A stretch of 64,000 nucleotides of DNA, taken from contig NZ_KE386853.1 of NCBI RefSeq assembly GCF_000429165.1, positions 13,694-77,693 of the forward strand. The letters run 5' to 3'. The translations under genes were made by a program, and so were the position numbers. This DNA comes from Acetobacter nitrogenifigens DSM 23921 = NBRC 105050. Its GTDB lineage: Bacteria; Pseudomonadota; Alphaproteobacteria; Acetobacterales; Acetobacteraceae. Every line of letters begins with the position of its first letter. The first letter of the stretch is position 1. Shown piece by piece: positions 38,917-46,301 of the stretch. The notes under the pieces are model-generated. The model searched no databases and was not told the origin of the DNA. It saw nothing but the letters and a program-made list of their open reading frames with translations.

Positions 38917-40828
38917 TGGTGCCAAACGGCGGGCAAAAACGCGTGCGATACTAACTGATACGCTACCGTATGAGGTGCCCGTGATCTTCTCCAACGATCG
39001 CCGATATGCGGCGATTGTTGCCGAGGATAAGCCCGAGCACACACGACGCAATGAGATAGTGCGGCGTATTGTAGGATGTAGTGATACTACTACAAAGCCT
39101 TACAGCTATAGCATTGTGAAAGACGGGAAACGATTTACAACCCTTGGTATCATACACCCCGGTACCCAACTCAGAATTGCTGCATTCTATGATACCTTCT
39201 CGCAAGCCATGCTTGCTGTATGTCAAAATTCCGGTTTTTCATTAAGACGCCCGCTGGCAGAAACTCCGCTTTTCTCAGAAGCAGAACTGTCGGGCGAGAC
39301 GACTTTCCGACTGGGAATACCGCATACTGATCCTGATGAGGGCGATATTGACCTCAGTCACCTCTCTTCTTTCTTCTCCTATTCGAAATACAACTTACTT
39401 GGGAAATTTATTGAATCCGAAGAGTTCAGAAGACTGGAAAAGAGATTCCGTTTTATGAAGTCTCTGGATGTGTCCAAATGCTTTTTTAATATTTACACAC
39501 ACAGTGTGTCTTGGGCGATAAAGGGCAAGGACATCGCCAAAGCTACGAAGTCCGCTTTCTCATTTGAGTCGGAACTCGATTCGTTGATGCAGGCCGCCAA
39601 CTATGGAGAAACAAACGGTATCATCGTTGGTCCGGAGTTCTCTCGAATATTCGCCGAGATTATATTTCAGGATATTGATCGAAAAGTCGAACATGCGTTA
39701 CTGCCAAAGTTTAACAACAGAGACTATGCAATCAGGCGTTATGTTGATGATTTTTTCATTTTCGCAAACTCAGAAGACGAAACGGAAACGATCGAAAGGA
39801 TAATATCCGACGTCCTTGAAAAATATAAACTATTCCTTAATAGTGGGAAGTCAACTGTGTCTTCTCGACCGTTCATTTCTCCTATTTCTTTGGCGAGAAC
39901 AGATATCGGGAGCATTATAAACGACATTTACAATATAGCCGACGATATTGCGAACGCACCTGATCCATCGGCGATGGCATCGAAGGCTCGCGCGCTTAAA
40001 ACACGAGCGTCAGACATAAGACAGGCGTGTGCCCGACAGGGAGTGGCTATTCACGTTGTGAGCGGGTGGCTTCTGGCAAACCTCCGGAATGTATTGGCAA
40101 AATTAGTGCGTCATGGATCAAGTCGCAGCCAAGAATATTCGTCCGCCTTGTATAAAGTTATCTCTACGGTGCTAGATGTAATATTTTACATATGCGCGGT
40201 GGATCTCCGTGTTCGGTCTACATATAGCTTATGTCAATGCTTATCAATTATTCCTTTAATTATGAGTTATGCTGCGGGCGACATCGCAGATAGAATTATG
40301 CATCTAATTTCGGAGGAGCTGCCTATTCTAATAAGGAATGCCTTGGCACCCGGAATGGACCAGTCGGGTGGGGTGGAAATAGCTAATCTACTAATTACAG
40401 GGCGTCATTACTTAGGGCCAGATTTTTTGCGCAACGATGTCGCCAAGTATGCTTTGAAGCGCATGGTCTCTGATCCCGGCCTTTCGTATTTTCGATACAT
40501 TGCCGCTAAGTTTTGCATGCTAAATGATGCGAGATATGAGACGCAACTTGCGGAATTAAATCGGAAAGCAATGCAATTTATTGGTGACGGCCTGAGCAGA
40601 ATTAAGCTTGAAGCCGAAGCTTACTTAATTTTCTGCGATATTCTTAGCGCCCCAGATATAAGTATTCGCGAAAAAGCCAAAATATTTAAAGATCGATTCG
40701 GTGGCAACCCATCAAACGATCTTTTAAAGTCCGTATTTGACACCATCGGTTTCGTAGATTGGACCGGAGTTGCGATTCAGCACACTCTTGAGCGGAAGGC
40801 CTTGCGTCCGGTTTACACTTGGTCTTAA
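38909..40828 (+). CDS. drt3b: Defence reverse transcriptase, Drt3b/UG8-like
   Basis: 639 residues from an ATG overlapping drt3a by 8 bases. RT motifs: FMKSLDVSKCFFNIY with catalytic D187, TNGIIVGPEFSRIFAEIIF, and RRYVDDFFIFA with YVDD at 278-281, then LNSGKSTVSSRPF. The last about 300 residues are helical and unlike known domains, as in the long C-terminal extensions of UG-type RTs. Pairing with the smaller RT matches DRT type 3. Reported work on that system, as I recall, has this subunit making the complementary DNA strand; that is not testable here. Start codon has no strong ribosome binding site, so translation is probably coupled. Confidence 0.75.
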   Translation: MFNGAKRRAKTRAILTDTLPYEVPVIFSNDRRYAAIVAEDKPEHTRRNEIVRRIVGCSDTTTKPYSYSIVKDGKRFTTLGIIHPGTQLRIAAFYDTFSQAMLAVCQNSGFSLRRPLAETPLFSEAELSGETTFRLGIPHTDPDEGDIDLSHLSSFFSYSKYNLLGKFIESEEFRRLEKRFRFMKSLDVSKCFFNIYTHSVSWAIKGKDIAKATKSAFSFESELDSLMQAANYGETNGIIVGPEFSRIFAEIIFQDIDRKVEHALLPKFNNRDYAIRRYVDDFFIFANSEDETETIERIISDVLEKYKLFLNSGKSTVSSRPFISPISLARTDIGSIINDIYNIADDIANAPDPSAMASKARALKTRASDIRQACARQGVAIHVVSGWLLANLRNVLAKLVRHGSSRSQEYSSALYKVISTVLDVIFYICAVDLRVRSTYSLCQCLSIIPLIMSYAAGDIADRIMHLISEELPILIRNALAPGMDQSGGVEIANLLITGRHYLGPDFLRNDVAKYALKRMVSDPGLSYFRYIAAKFCMLNDARYETQLAELNRKAMQFIGDGLSRIKLEAEAYLIFCDILSAPDISIREKAKIFKDRFGGNPSNDLLKSVFDTIGFVDWTGVAIQHTLERKALRPVYTWS

Positions 40829-41122
40829 AGGATAGCGGAACCGTCCTCTTGCCGAAGATATCGTCATGGCAGGGCGTGCCTTGTTGTGAAGTGATTACGC
40901 TACCAGACGTGCTTGGTATGCCAGATACAAACGGATAGCGGGCGGGCGTGGTTGCCATTGTGGCTTTGCGTTCGCACACACATAACGGCGTGGGCGGTTC
41001 CACCATTCGTAATCAGACTACTTCGCGCTATTTTCATACGAAAATGGTCTATCTTATCGTGCGTATTCGCGAGGGCCTGAGAGTTATTTAGTGTAGAGAG
41101 CCCCTCAATAACTCGCGAGTTA
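40829..41122 (+). ncRNA. Candidate DRT3-associated noncoding RNA
   Basis: No frame is credible between drt3b and the right repeat, but structure is evident. GAAGT-GATTACG (40888-40899) can pair with CGTAATC (41008-41014) and ACTTC (41020-41024), leaving a 5-base bulge. Inside are hairpins TACCA/TGGTA (40901-40918) and GCCA-TTG-TGGC, then an unpaired-looking CACACACA at 40975-40982. After it come CTATTTTC-ATAC-GAAAATGG (41029-41048) and GAGTTATT/AATAACTC (41081-41114). DRT3 systems are reported to carry an RNA with an ACACAC template; this stretch has the right position and such a run. Boundaries and strand are guesses. Confidence 0.55.
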
Positions 41123-41361
41123 CGCTCGCCCTGTCGAATGAGCGCCCGATGAGAGAGCGGTATGGCTGGAACTGAGCAGGGGAGTCGACTGACCGGTTAC
41201 CCCGGGCAAATATCCGAAACCCGCCAGCCAGAAACCGGTCAACCTCACCCGCAAGAAATAGTGCTCCTCATGTCCGCTATGCGAAGAATTGTTCATAGGC
41301 GCGCACGTCTCAAGAGGAGGCGGAAGCAGTCATCAGAGATGGCTGATTTTTTCTCTTGTTT
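41123..41361. other. Noncoding stretch before the right repeat
   Basis: About 240 bases without a supported gene. A 97-codon frame (41162-41455) runs through the repeat and into the integrase end and is judged spurious. Confidence 0.4.
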
Positions 41362-41435
41362 AGGGGGTCAACGGGGGAGGTGCTCCCCCTTGCCAGATGC
41401 TCGGTGGGTAGCCATTGAGCACTGCTGGCTCCCGC
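41362..41435 (-). repeat. 74-nt repeat, right copy
   Basis: On the minus strand it starts GCGGGAGCCAGCAGTG and ends CCGTTGACCCCCT, like the left copy at 37156-37229. Its internal hairpin is GGGGGAG-CAC-CTCCCCC: the last stem pair is G-C where the left copy has A-T. It begins directly at the integrase stop codon, in the sense of the integrase. Confidence 0.88.
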
Positions 41436-42818
41436 CTAACTCCAGCCTTTTCTGAAAAGTTCGTCGGGATAGGCAATGGCCTCGATGGTCTGTTTGAGAT
41501 TGGCCGTCGTGATGCCGCTCAGATAGGTCGAAGTGCCTTGGCTCTTATGCGTCGCCTCGTGGCCCAAAAGCCTATCAATCCAGATTTCGCGAATATCCGC
41601 TGAAGCGTTTCGCAATTGCGTGGAGACGCTGTGTCGAAACGAATGGAATGTAATCTCAGCAGGAAGTCCAAGGCGGGTTTTCATGGTCGAGAAGGACCGC
41701 CCGAAGATTGTCCCTCGAACACCGTCCTTCGACGTATTGAGGCCGGGAATGAGATAGGGGCCGTCCGTGGTGTCTTTCAGGGTGAGAAGTCCCGCTTCAA
41801 TGAGTTTGGAGTGAATAGGGACAATCCGTGTTCCGGCGTCTGTTTTGGGTGACCATCCGCTGTCTGTGTGCGGCTGGATGACAAAGCAGGGAATACCGTC
41901 AATCGTTTGGAGGTCTTCTTTTCTCAAATGAGAGATTTCCCCAAGTCTCAGACCTGAGTAAGCCCCTATCATCGTGACAAGCCGGAATGTGCTTTCTGGG
42001 ACAGAGCTACGAGGCCAGCCTCCTGTCATGAGGGTGTACAGCTCCTGAGTGCTCCACCCCCTGCGGATGGTCTTGGAGCCATTCTCAAAGCTCCATCCGG
42101 TCCATGGGTTCTTCTTCACCAGTTCCCGTTGCAGTAACTGGTTCCACAGAGCTGAGAGCCGCATCATGTGGTTTTTCACGCTCTTGCCGCTCAGGGTGGG
42201 GCGTTCGTCTTCTCTGGCACGGTCTGCCTCCTCTGCGAGTGTGAGACTGCTTTTCCGCTTTCCCAGAGACGCAGGCAGGGAAAACAGCAAATCCCGGAAG
42301 GCTCCGGCCTTCTCACCGCCAATGATGGAGACAGGCGCATCACCAAAGGCTTGCAGAAACAGTTCCACGGCGCGCTGGGTGGCTTTTTTGGTATCGGCGC
42401 TAGCGTGTGGGTTTTCCAGCACAAACCGCGTCAGAGCCTCAGACAGGAGCAAGGGCTGAGGATTGGAGGTCGTAGCGACTGCCGAAGCCTTCCGCATGTT
42501 CTGCGGTCGTGGTCTCCGTCTTGAGACGGGCACAGGTATCGCTTCAATGCCTATCGGGGCTTCGAGTAGGCGATGCAGGTCTTTCAGTGCGTCCCGCACG
42601 TGCGGGACAGTTTGTCGCTCCTGTCCCTCAGCCAAAGCCCGAGAGGTCTCGTCAAAGAGTTCGGTTGTTCTCGCATGAAGCAAAGAGGCCCGTTTGCGGG
42701 CTTCACTCTGATAGCCTGTTTTTAAAGAAACCCAGATTTCCCGCTGGTTCAGCGTAGGGCGGAGTGCTGGCGGTACGATTCGGCGGAAGTGATAGGTGGT
42801 GCCGCGAATACGGAGCAT
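41436..42818 (-). CDS. int: Tyrosine-type integrase
   Basis: 460 residues. The N-terminal part (MLRIRGTTYHFRRIVPPALR) is the arm-binding region seen in alphaproteobacterial island integrases. A core-binding domain follows at about 125-245. The catalytic domain shows SGLRLGEISHL with the first Arg, HSFRHS with the His-x-x-Arg, LLGHEATH with the second His, and the tyrosine in STYLSG. All catalytic residues are present, so the element may still excise. The gene reads away from the tRNA that serves as attachment site, 88 bases from the tRNA 3' end. Confidence 0.92.
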   Translation of the reverse strand: MLRIRGTTYHFRRIVPPALRPTLNQREIWVSLKTGYQSEARKRASLLHARTTELFDETSRALAEGQERQTVPHVRDALKDLHRLLEAPIGIEAIPVPVSRRRPRPQNMRKASAVATTSNPQPLLLSEALTRFVLENPHASADTKKATQRAVELFLQAFGDAPVSIIGGEKAGAFRDLLFSLPASLGKRKSSLTLAEEADRAREDERPTLSGKSVKNHMMRLSALWNQLLQRELVKKNPWTGWSFENGSKTIRRGWSTQELYTLMTGGWPRSSVPESTFRLVTMIGAYSGLRLGEISHLRKEDLQTIDGIPCFVIQPHTDSGWSPKTDAGTRIVPIHSKLIEAGLLTLKDTTDGPYLIPGLNTSKDGVRGTIFGRSFSTMKTRLGLPAEITFHSFRHSVSTQLRNASADIREIWIDRLLGHEATHKSQGTSTYLSGITTANLKQTIEAIAYPDELFRKGWS

Positions 42819-42902
42819 GAGATGTCCTTCGATGGGGAAGGACGGTGGAGCAAAGACAACCTTTGCCCCATTCAGGCTGAAAAACCGTTCATTTCCGGGA
42901 AG

Positions 42903-42932
42903 TCTGTGGTGCGAGCTGCGGGACTCGAACCC
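42903..42932. repeat. Proximal attachment site inside tRNA-Leu
   Basis: The second copy of the 30-bp perfect repeat, overlapping the 3' end of the intact tRNA-Leu gene. The crossover must lie within these bases. Confidence 0.9.
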
Positions 42933-42992
42933 GCACGTTCTTACGAACTCGAGATTTTAAGTCTCGTGCGTCTACCATTCCGCCAAGCTCGC
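42907..42992 (-). tRNA. tRNA-Leu (anticodon UAA)
   Basis: 86 bases including an encoded CCA. Acceptor GCGAGCT/AGCTCGC, D arm with GGCGGAATGGTAGACGC, anticodon stem CGAGA/TCTCG with loop CTTAAAA (anticodon TAA), a class II variable arm (GTTCGTAAGAAC) and T arm GCGGG-TTCGAGT-CCCGC. The gene is intact despite serving as integration site. Confidence 0.97.
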
Positions 42993-43063
42993 GCGGGGGC
43001 GAAGGCCTTCTAGCACGCGTAATCGTCGGCGTGAATGAGGCGATGCTGCTGATGATGCGCGTT

Positions 43064-43756
43064 TTATTTCGACTCAGACCCCGCACCTGCTCGCATGAGG
43101 GACGGTCCATGGGCTCTCAACCAATTCTCGGCCTTACGGCGGTACGGGGTCAGCGTGTCCACCAGAGTCCAGAAGGCCTGACTGTGATTGAGGTGTCGCA
43201 AATGGGCGAGTTCGTGGAGAATAACGTACTCCTGAACCATCGTCGGCGCCATGACGAGCCGCCAGGAAAGCATCACGCGCCCGTCGGCGGAGCAGCTTCC
43301 CCAGCGGCTGGACGTGTCGCGAATGGCTACGCGACGCGGAGAAAGGCCGGTACGCACAGCGTGTTCCCCCAGGCGAAGCGACAGGCGCTGCGCCCCGATC
43401 TGCCGCATGAAGTCCGAAACTCGCCTCTGGAGGAACGCCAGATCGCCGCTGACGCGCAGTTCGCCTTCCTCCAGCCATGCTCCGCCGCGTCCTTCGGGAT
43501 CGTGCCGGATAAGATGGGGCTCGCCATCTATAGGAACGGGAGCGCCGACCTCGAAACGTACAGGGGCGGCAGTGCGCTCGAGTTGCCGCTGCACCCAGCC
43601 TGCATGATCGCGCAACATGGCCACGCCGGTTTCCAGTCGCGTCGTGGCTGGAAGCGTCAACACCACCCCGCCGCCGCGCGGATCAAGGCGCAGAGATATC
43701 CGGCGTGCCCGGTCGGAGCGGCGGAGGCGCACGCCGACCGGACCGTCCGGCAGCAT
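43064..43756 (-). CDS. YgjP-like (DUF45) metal-dependent hydrolase
   Basis: 230 residues from ATG 43756 (start chosen to match the family N-terminus MLPDGPVGVRLRRS; the frame is open further upstream). The C-terminal zinc site is HELAHLRHLNHSQAFW, preceded by DTSSRWGSCSADGRVMLSWR, the hallmark of this SprT/WLM-related family. Likely a peptidase or hydrolase; the substrate is unknown. It is downstream of the YcgN-like gene on the same strand. Confidence 0.85.
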   Translation of the reverse strand: MLPDGPVGVRLRRSDRARRISLRLDPRGGGVVLTLPATTRLETGVAMLRDHAGWVQRQLERTAAPVRFEVGAPVPIDGEPHLIRHDPEGRGGAWLEEGELRVSGDLAFLQRRVSDFMRQIGAQRLSLRLGEHAVRTGLSPRRVAIRDTSSRWGSCSADGRVMLSWRLVMAPTMVQEYVILHELAHLRHLNHSQAFWTLVDTLTPYRRKAENWLRAHGPSLMRAGAGSESK

Positions 43757-43887
43757 TAATTGCTTGGTGGCGACGATGTCGGCGATGCTCTGCGACGACG
43801 GAGAAGGGATGGACGGTATCGCTTCGCGCTGCGACAGCGCGGTGCCAGGGCGCGCGCCGTTCCGCTCATCCGGACGACGCGACGGGC

Positions 43888-44400
43888 TCACAGACGGTTT
43901 CTTCCGTTCGGGTTTCGCTGGTTGCCGCGTGCGCCATTTTGGGCGCCGACCGTAGGGTCTTCCCCCGGCCACTTCACAATGTACCGTTCGAACTCCACAG
44001 CTTCTCGCTCGCTGATACAACGCCCTGACGCAGACACGCCCGCTTCGGCGACGCTTTCAGCGCGCCCGCTGACCAGCGGGTGCCACTGGGGTAGCGGACT
44101 CCCGTCGGCCAACAGGCGGTAGGCGCAGGTCGGCGGAAGCCAGTCGATATCGCCAAGCATGTCCGGGGTTAGCGTTACGCAATCCGGCACCTTTCGTCGT
44201 CGCGTCTTGTATTCCGTGCATTGGCACGTCTTCAGGTCCAGCAGGCGGCAGGCGACGGAGGTGAAGTGCAGCGACTCATCATCTTCATCGCGCAACTTGT
44301 GCAGGCAGCAACGACCGCAGCCATCGCAAAGCGACTCCCACTCATCGGGAGTCATGTCTTGCAATTTCTTGGCTATCCAGAACGGGGGCGCTTTATTCAT
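43888..44400 (-). CDS. YcgN/UPF0260 cysteine-cluster protein
   Basis: 170 residues from ATG 44400. Eight or so cysteines in the family pattern are visible: LCDGCGRCCLHKL, SVACRLLDLKTCQCTEY, VPDCVTL and PTCAYRLL, plus the typical WLPPTCAYRLLADG and LPQWHPLVSG. These proteins probably bind zinc or an iron-sulphur cluster; function is not established. Confidence 0.88.
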   Translation of the reverse strand: MNKAPPFWIAKKLQDMTPDEWESLCDGCGRCCLHKLRDEDDESLHFTSVACRLLDLKTCQCTEYKTRRRKVPDCVTLTPDMLGDIDWLPPTCAYRLLADGSPLPQWHPLVSGRAESVAEAGVSASGRCISEREAVEFERYIVKWPGEDPTVGAQNGARGNQRNPNGRNRL

Positions 44401-44667
44401 GGCGGTATGATAGCCTTTTTCAAAGGCGAGTAGAAAGAGTTTCGGTTTTATCAACAGCGATTGCCCTGTCGGCGCGCCGAAGTCTGCCTGCACGGAAGAG
44501 GCCGCTTATGCACGACTTATCGCGAGCGGGCGGATCATGAAGGACGCCACGGCTGCCGCGTTGACCGCCATAGCGCGTCTTTTTTGAAACCAACTTTCTT
44601 GAGGCGTTGGCCTATGCGCTCTCCCGGCCTGCTGACTGGCCCGAAATGCTCAGGGTCAGCATCGGCC

Positions 44668-45111
44668 TCAGGAAACGACGCGCCGAAGATCCATTGCAGC
44701 AAGGGCTGCGGAAAGCACGAGAATAACGCCCAGCCCGAACAGCAGCCGCCCGCGCAACAGCGGCAGCCAGAGCAAGAGCGCCCGAGCCCGCCAGTCGGCG
44801 CCCAGTCCGCGCGCTGTCCGAGCGAGGTCTCCCGGCGCATGCGCCAGAGCTGCAAGAGCCGGCAGCGCCGCAGCCAGACTGATGCACGCGCCTTGCGCCA
44901 GTGATCCAAAGACTGCTTCGGCCGGAACATGGGCCTCGTGCAGCCAACCCGGCGTCATGAACGCGAGAAGCAGAGCTGGAATCCAAAACGCGAGCAGCCC
45001 GCTCGCCACCCGTTGGCGGCCCGGCGCGGCAAGCCACAATGTGCTGAACAGGGCTGCCGAAAGAGCTGTGACGCCGAGACGGATGGCGAAGAAAAGCGCG
45101 GAGTGGCTCAT
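44668..45111 (-). CDS. Short ABC-permease-like membrane protein
   Basis: 147 residues from ATG 45111, preceded by GAAGGG at some distance; an ATG at 45150 would overlap the upstream gene. Four hydrophobic segments. RTARGLGADWRARALLLWLP followed by LLRG resembles the EAA loop of binding-protein-dependent permeases (xxLGAxxxxxFxxxxLPLL). It is about half the usual permease length. It follows the solute-binding and ATPase genes of an importer-like operon. Either a reduced permease or a degenerate one. Confidence 0.5.
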   Translation of the reverse strand: MSHSALFFAIRLGVTALSAALFSTLWLAAPGRQRVASGLLAFWIPALLLAFMTPGWLHEAHVPAEAVFGSLAQGACISLAAALPALAALAHAPGDLARTARGLGADWRARALLLWLPLLRGRLLFGLGVILVLSAALAAMDLRRVVS

Positions 45112-45131
45112 GGAGAAGACGCCCTTCCGGT

Positions 45132-46268
45132 TCAGCGTTCCGCCAGCCATTGATCAAAACGCGTTTCGATGGCGGGAAGATGATCGCGCCAGAACGCAGA
45201 ACTGATTGGAAGCGGCGGCGGCGTGTCGTTAACCGGCGCGGATTCGGGAGCCACGTTCGTCGCGACGTCCTTCGTTCCGCTCGATTGGTCGCCGCTCTTT
45301 CGCGAGGACCCTGACGTGGCAACAGGATCTGCCGGCAAGGGGGCGCTGGGGTAGCGAATCGCCATTGCCTGAAACTGCTCTGGCGCCGTGGCCCAGTCCT
45401 CAAGAGTCTTGCCCTGGTTCGTATTCGTTCCCGAGCCTGCGGGTATGACCCAGTCGTAATCGACCCGAAGTCGGGGAGACCAGAGAATGCCGAACGGACC
45501 GGACTTCGATCGGGCGTTCGCGGCCAGAATTTCGGCAGTCGGCGCAGTGCCCATCAGCGCCGCCCCGGAGGTGAGGATGCGCGCAGCTTCCTCTGGCGTG
45601 CTCCACCACACGATATAAGGCCGCAACTGGCTGAGGCGCTTGAAAGCGCGTTCCACCCCCTCCGGCGTCGCGAGAGTCGCGTAGATATCGCCGGGAGGGA
45701 CGCCGTCGGATAGAAGTGCGGCTTCCAGGGTGCCTCGCGGATCACATCGCAGGCCTCGCTTGCCGGGATGACGCGCGACGTCCCAGAAATCGGCCCATGT
45801 GGGTGCGGTCTGGAGCTTCGATGCGTCCCATGTCAGCGCCAGATCTACCGAAAGCGCGTGAACGCCGCAGCCGTCGCTTACGCCGGTCGTCTTGTCGCGA
45901 GGGGAGTTGCCTGTGTGAAGGAAAAGCCCCTGACCGCACCCGACGGAGAGTGTGGTGTCTTCTATCAAGGCCAAAGACCAGTCGTGCTTGCGCGCACGAA
46001 GCCTCTGCCGGAGCTGCGACAGAGTGCCATCCCAGGTCACGACGTCGACGACGGTTCTGGTTTCGCGCGTGAATGGCCGCCACAGCGCCTCAGTCTGTGC
46101 AGCTTTCAGTTCTCCCGGCAGGGTCGCGACCACAAGATGCGGCGCCCGTCCGCGAGAGGCGGCGTCGTGCGCGTGACCGACGAGCAGCGCCAGCATGGCG
46201 AGAACGGGGGTCGCCGCGCGTCGGGATACAGTGACGCGTGAACGGGCAGGGTTCTTCAAACCGGACAA
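45132..46268 (-). CDS. Periplasmic solute-binding protein, PotD-like
   Basis: 378 residues with a basic N-terminus and hydrophobic signal segment (TPVLAMLALLVGHAHDA). It has the extracellular binding-protein pattern: LVVATLPGELKAAQTEALWR, VVDVVTWDGT, TWADFWDVARHPGKRGLRCD and DYDWVIPAGSGTNTNQGKTL, most like polyamine/iron-type family 1 receptors. A Ser/Pro/Thr-rich insert (about 315-350) precedes the C-terminus. The neighbours are a defective ABC ATPase and a short permease, so transport function is doubtful. Confidence 0.72.
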   Translation of the reverse strand: MSGLKNPARSRVTVSRRAATPVLAMLALLVGHAHDAASRGRAPHLVVATLPGELKAAQTEALWRPFTRETRTVVDVVTWDGTLSQLRQRLRARKHDWSLALIEDTTLSVGCGQGLFLHTGNSPRDKTTGVSDGCGVHALSVDLALTWDASKLQTAPTWADFWDVARHPGKRGLRCDPRGTLEAALLSDGVPPGDIYATLATPEGVERAFKRLSQLRPYIVWWSTPEEAARILTSGAALMGTAPTAEILAANARSKSGPFGILWSPRLRVDYDWVIPAGSGTNTNQGKTLEDWATAPEQFQAMAIRYPSAPLPADPVATSGSSRKSGDQSSGTKDVATNVAPESAPVNDTPPPLPISSAFWRDHLPAIETRFDQWLAER

Positions 46269-46301
46269 AGGAAACCTTGGAAAGAACGCGGAACGGGCAG
46301 A

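Larger units (their letters stand above)
36306..42932 (+). mobile_element. 6.6-kb integrative element in tRNA-Leu(UAA) with mazEF, two reverse transcriptases and integrase
   Basis: The element is bounded by a perfect 30-bp direct repeat (36306-36335 and 42903-42932) that copies the 3' end of tRNA-Leu. The intact tRNA is at the right, next to the inward-facing integrase gene; the tRNA-end copy is at the left. Contents in order: mazE, mazF, 74-nt repeat, drt3a-like RT, drt3b-like RT, structured noncoding region, inverted 74-nt repeat, tyrosine integrase. Both RT genes are visibly lower in GC than the host genes. The layout is that of a defence island of the satellite/integrative type. It has no recognisable replication, conjugation or capsid genes. 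Confidence 0.85.

Noticed and set aside
37627..40828. Group II intron or retron reading of the RT genes
   Set aside because: No maturase/X domain, no HNH endonuclease, no intron domain V structure, and two RTs in tandem; a retron would have one RT with an upstream msr-msd.
41162..41455. A 97-codon frame at the right repeat
   Set aside because: It runs across the repeated hairpin and into the antisense end of the integrase; no family features.
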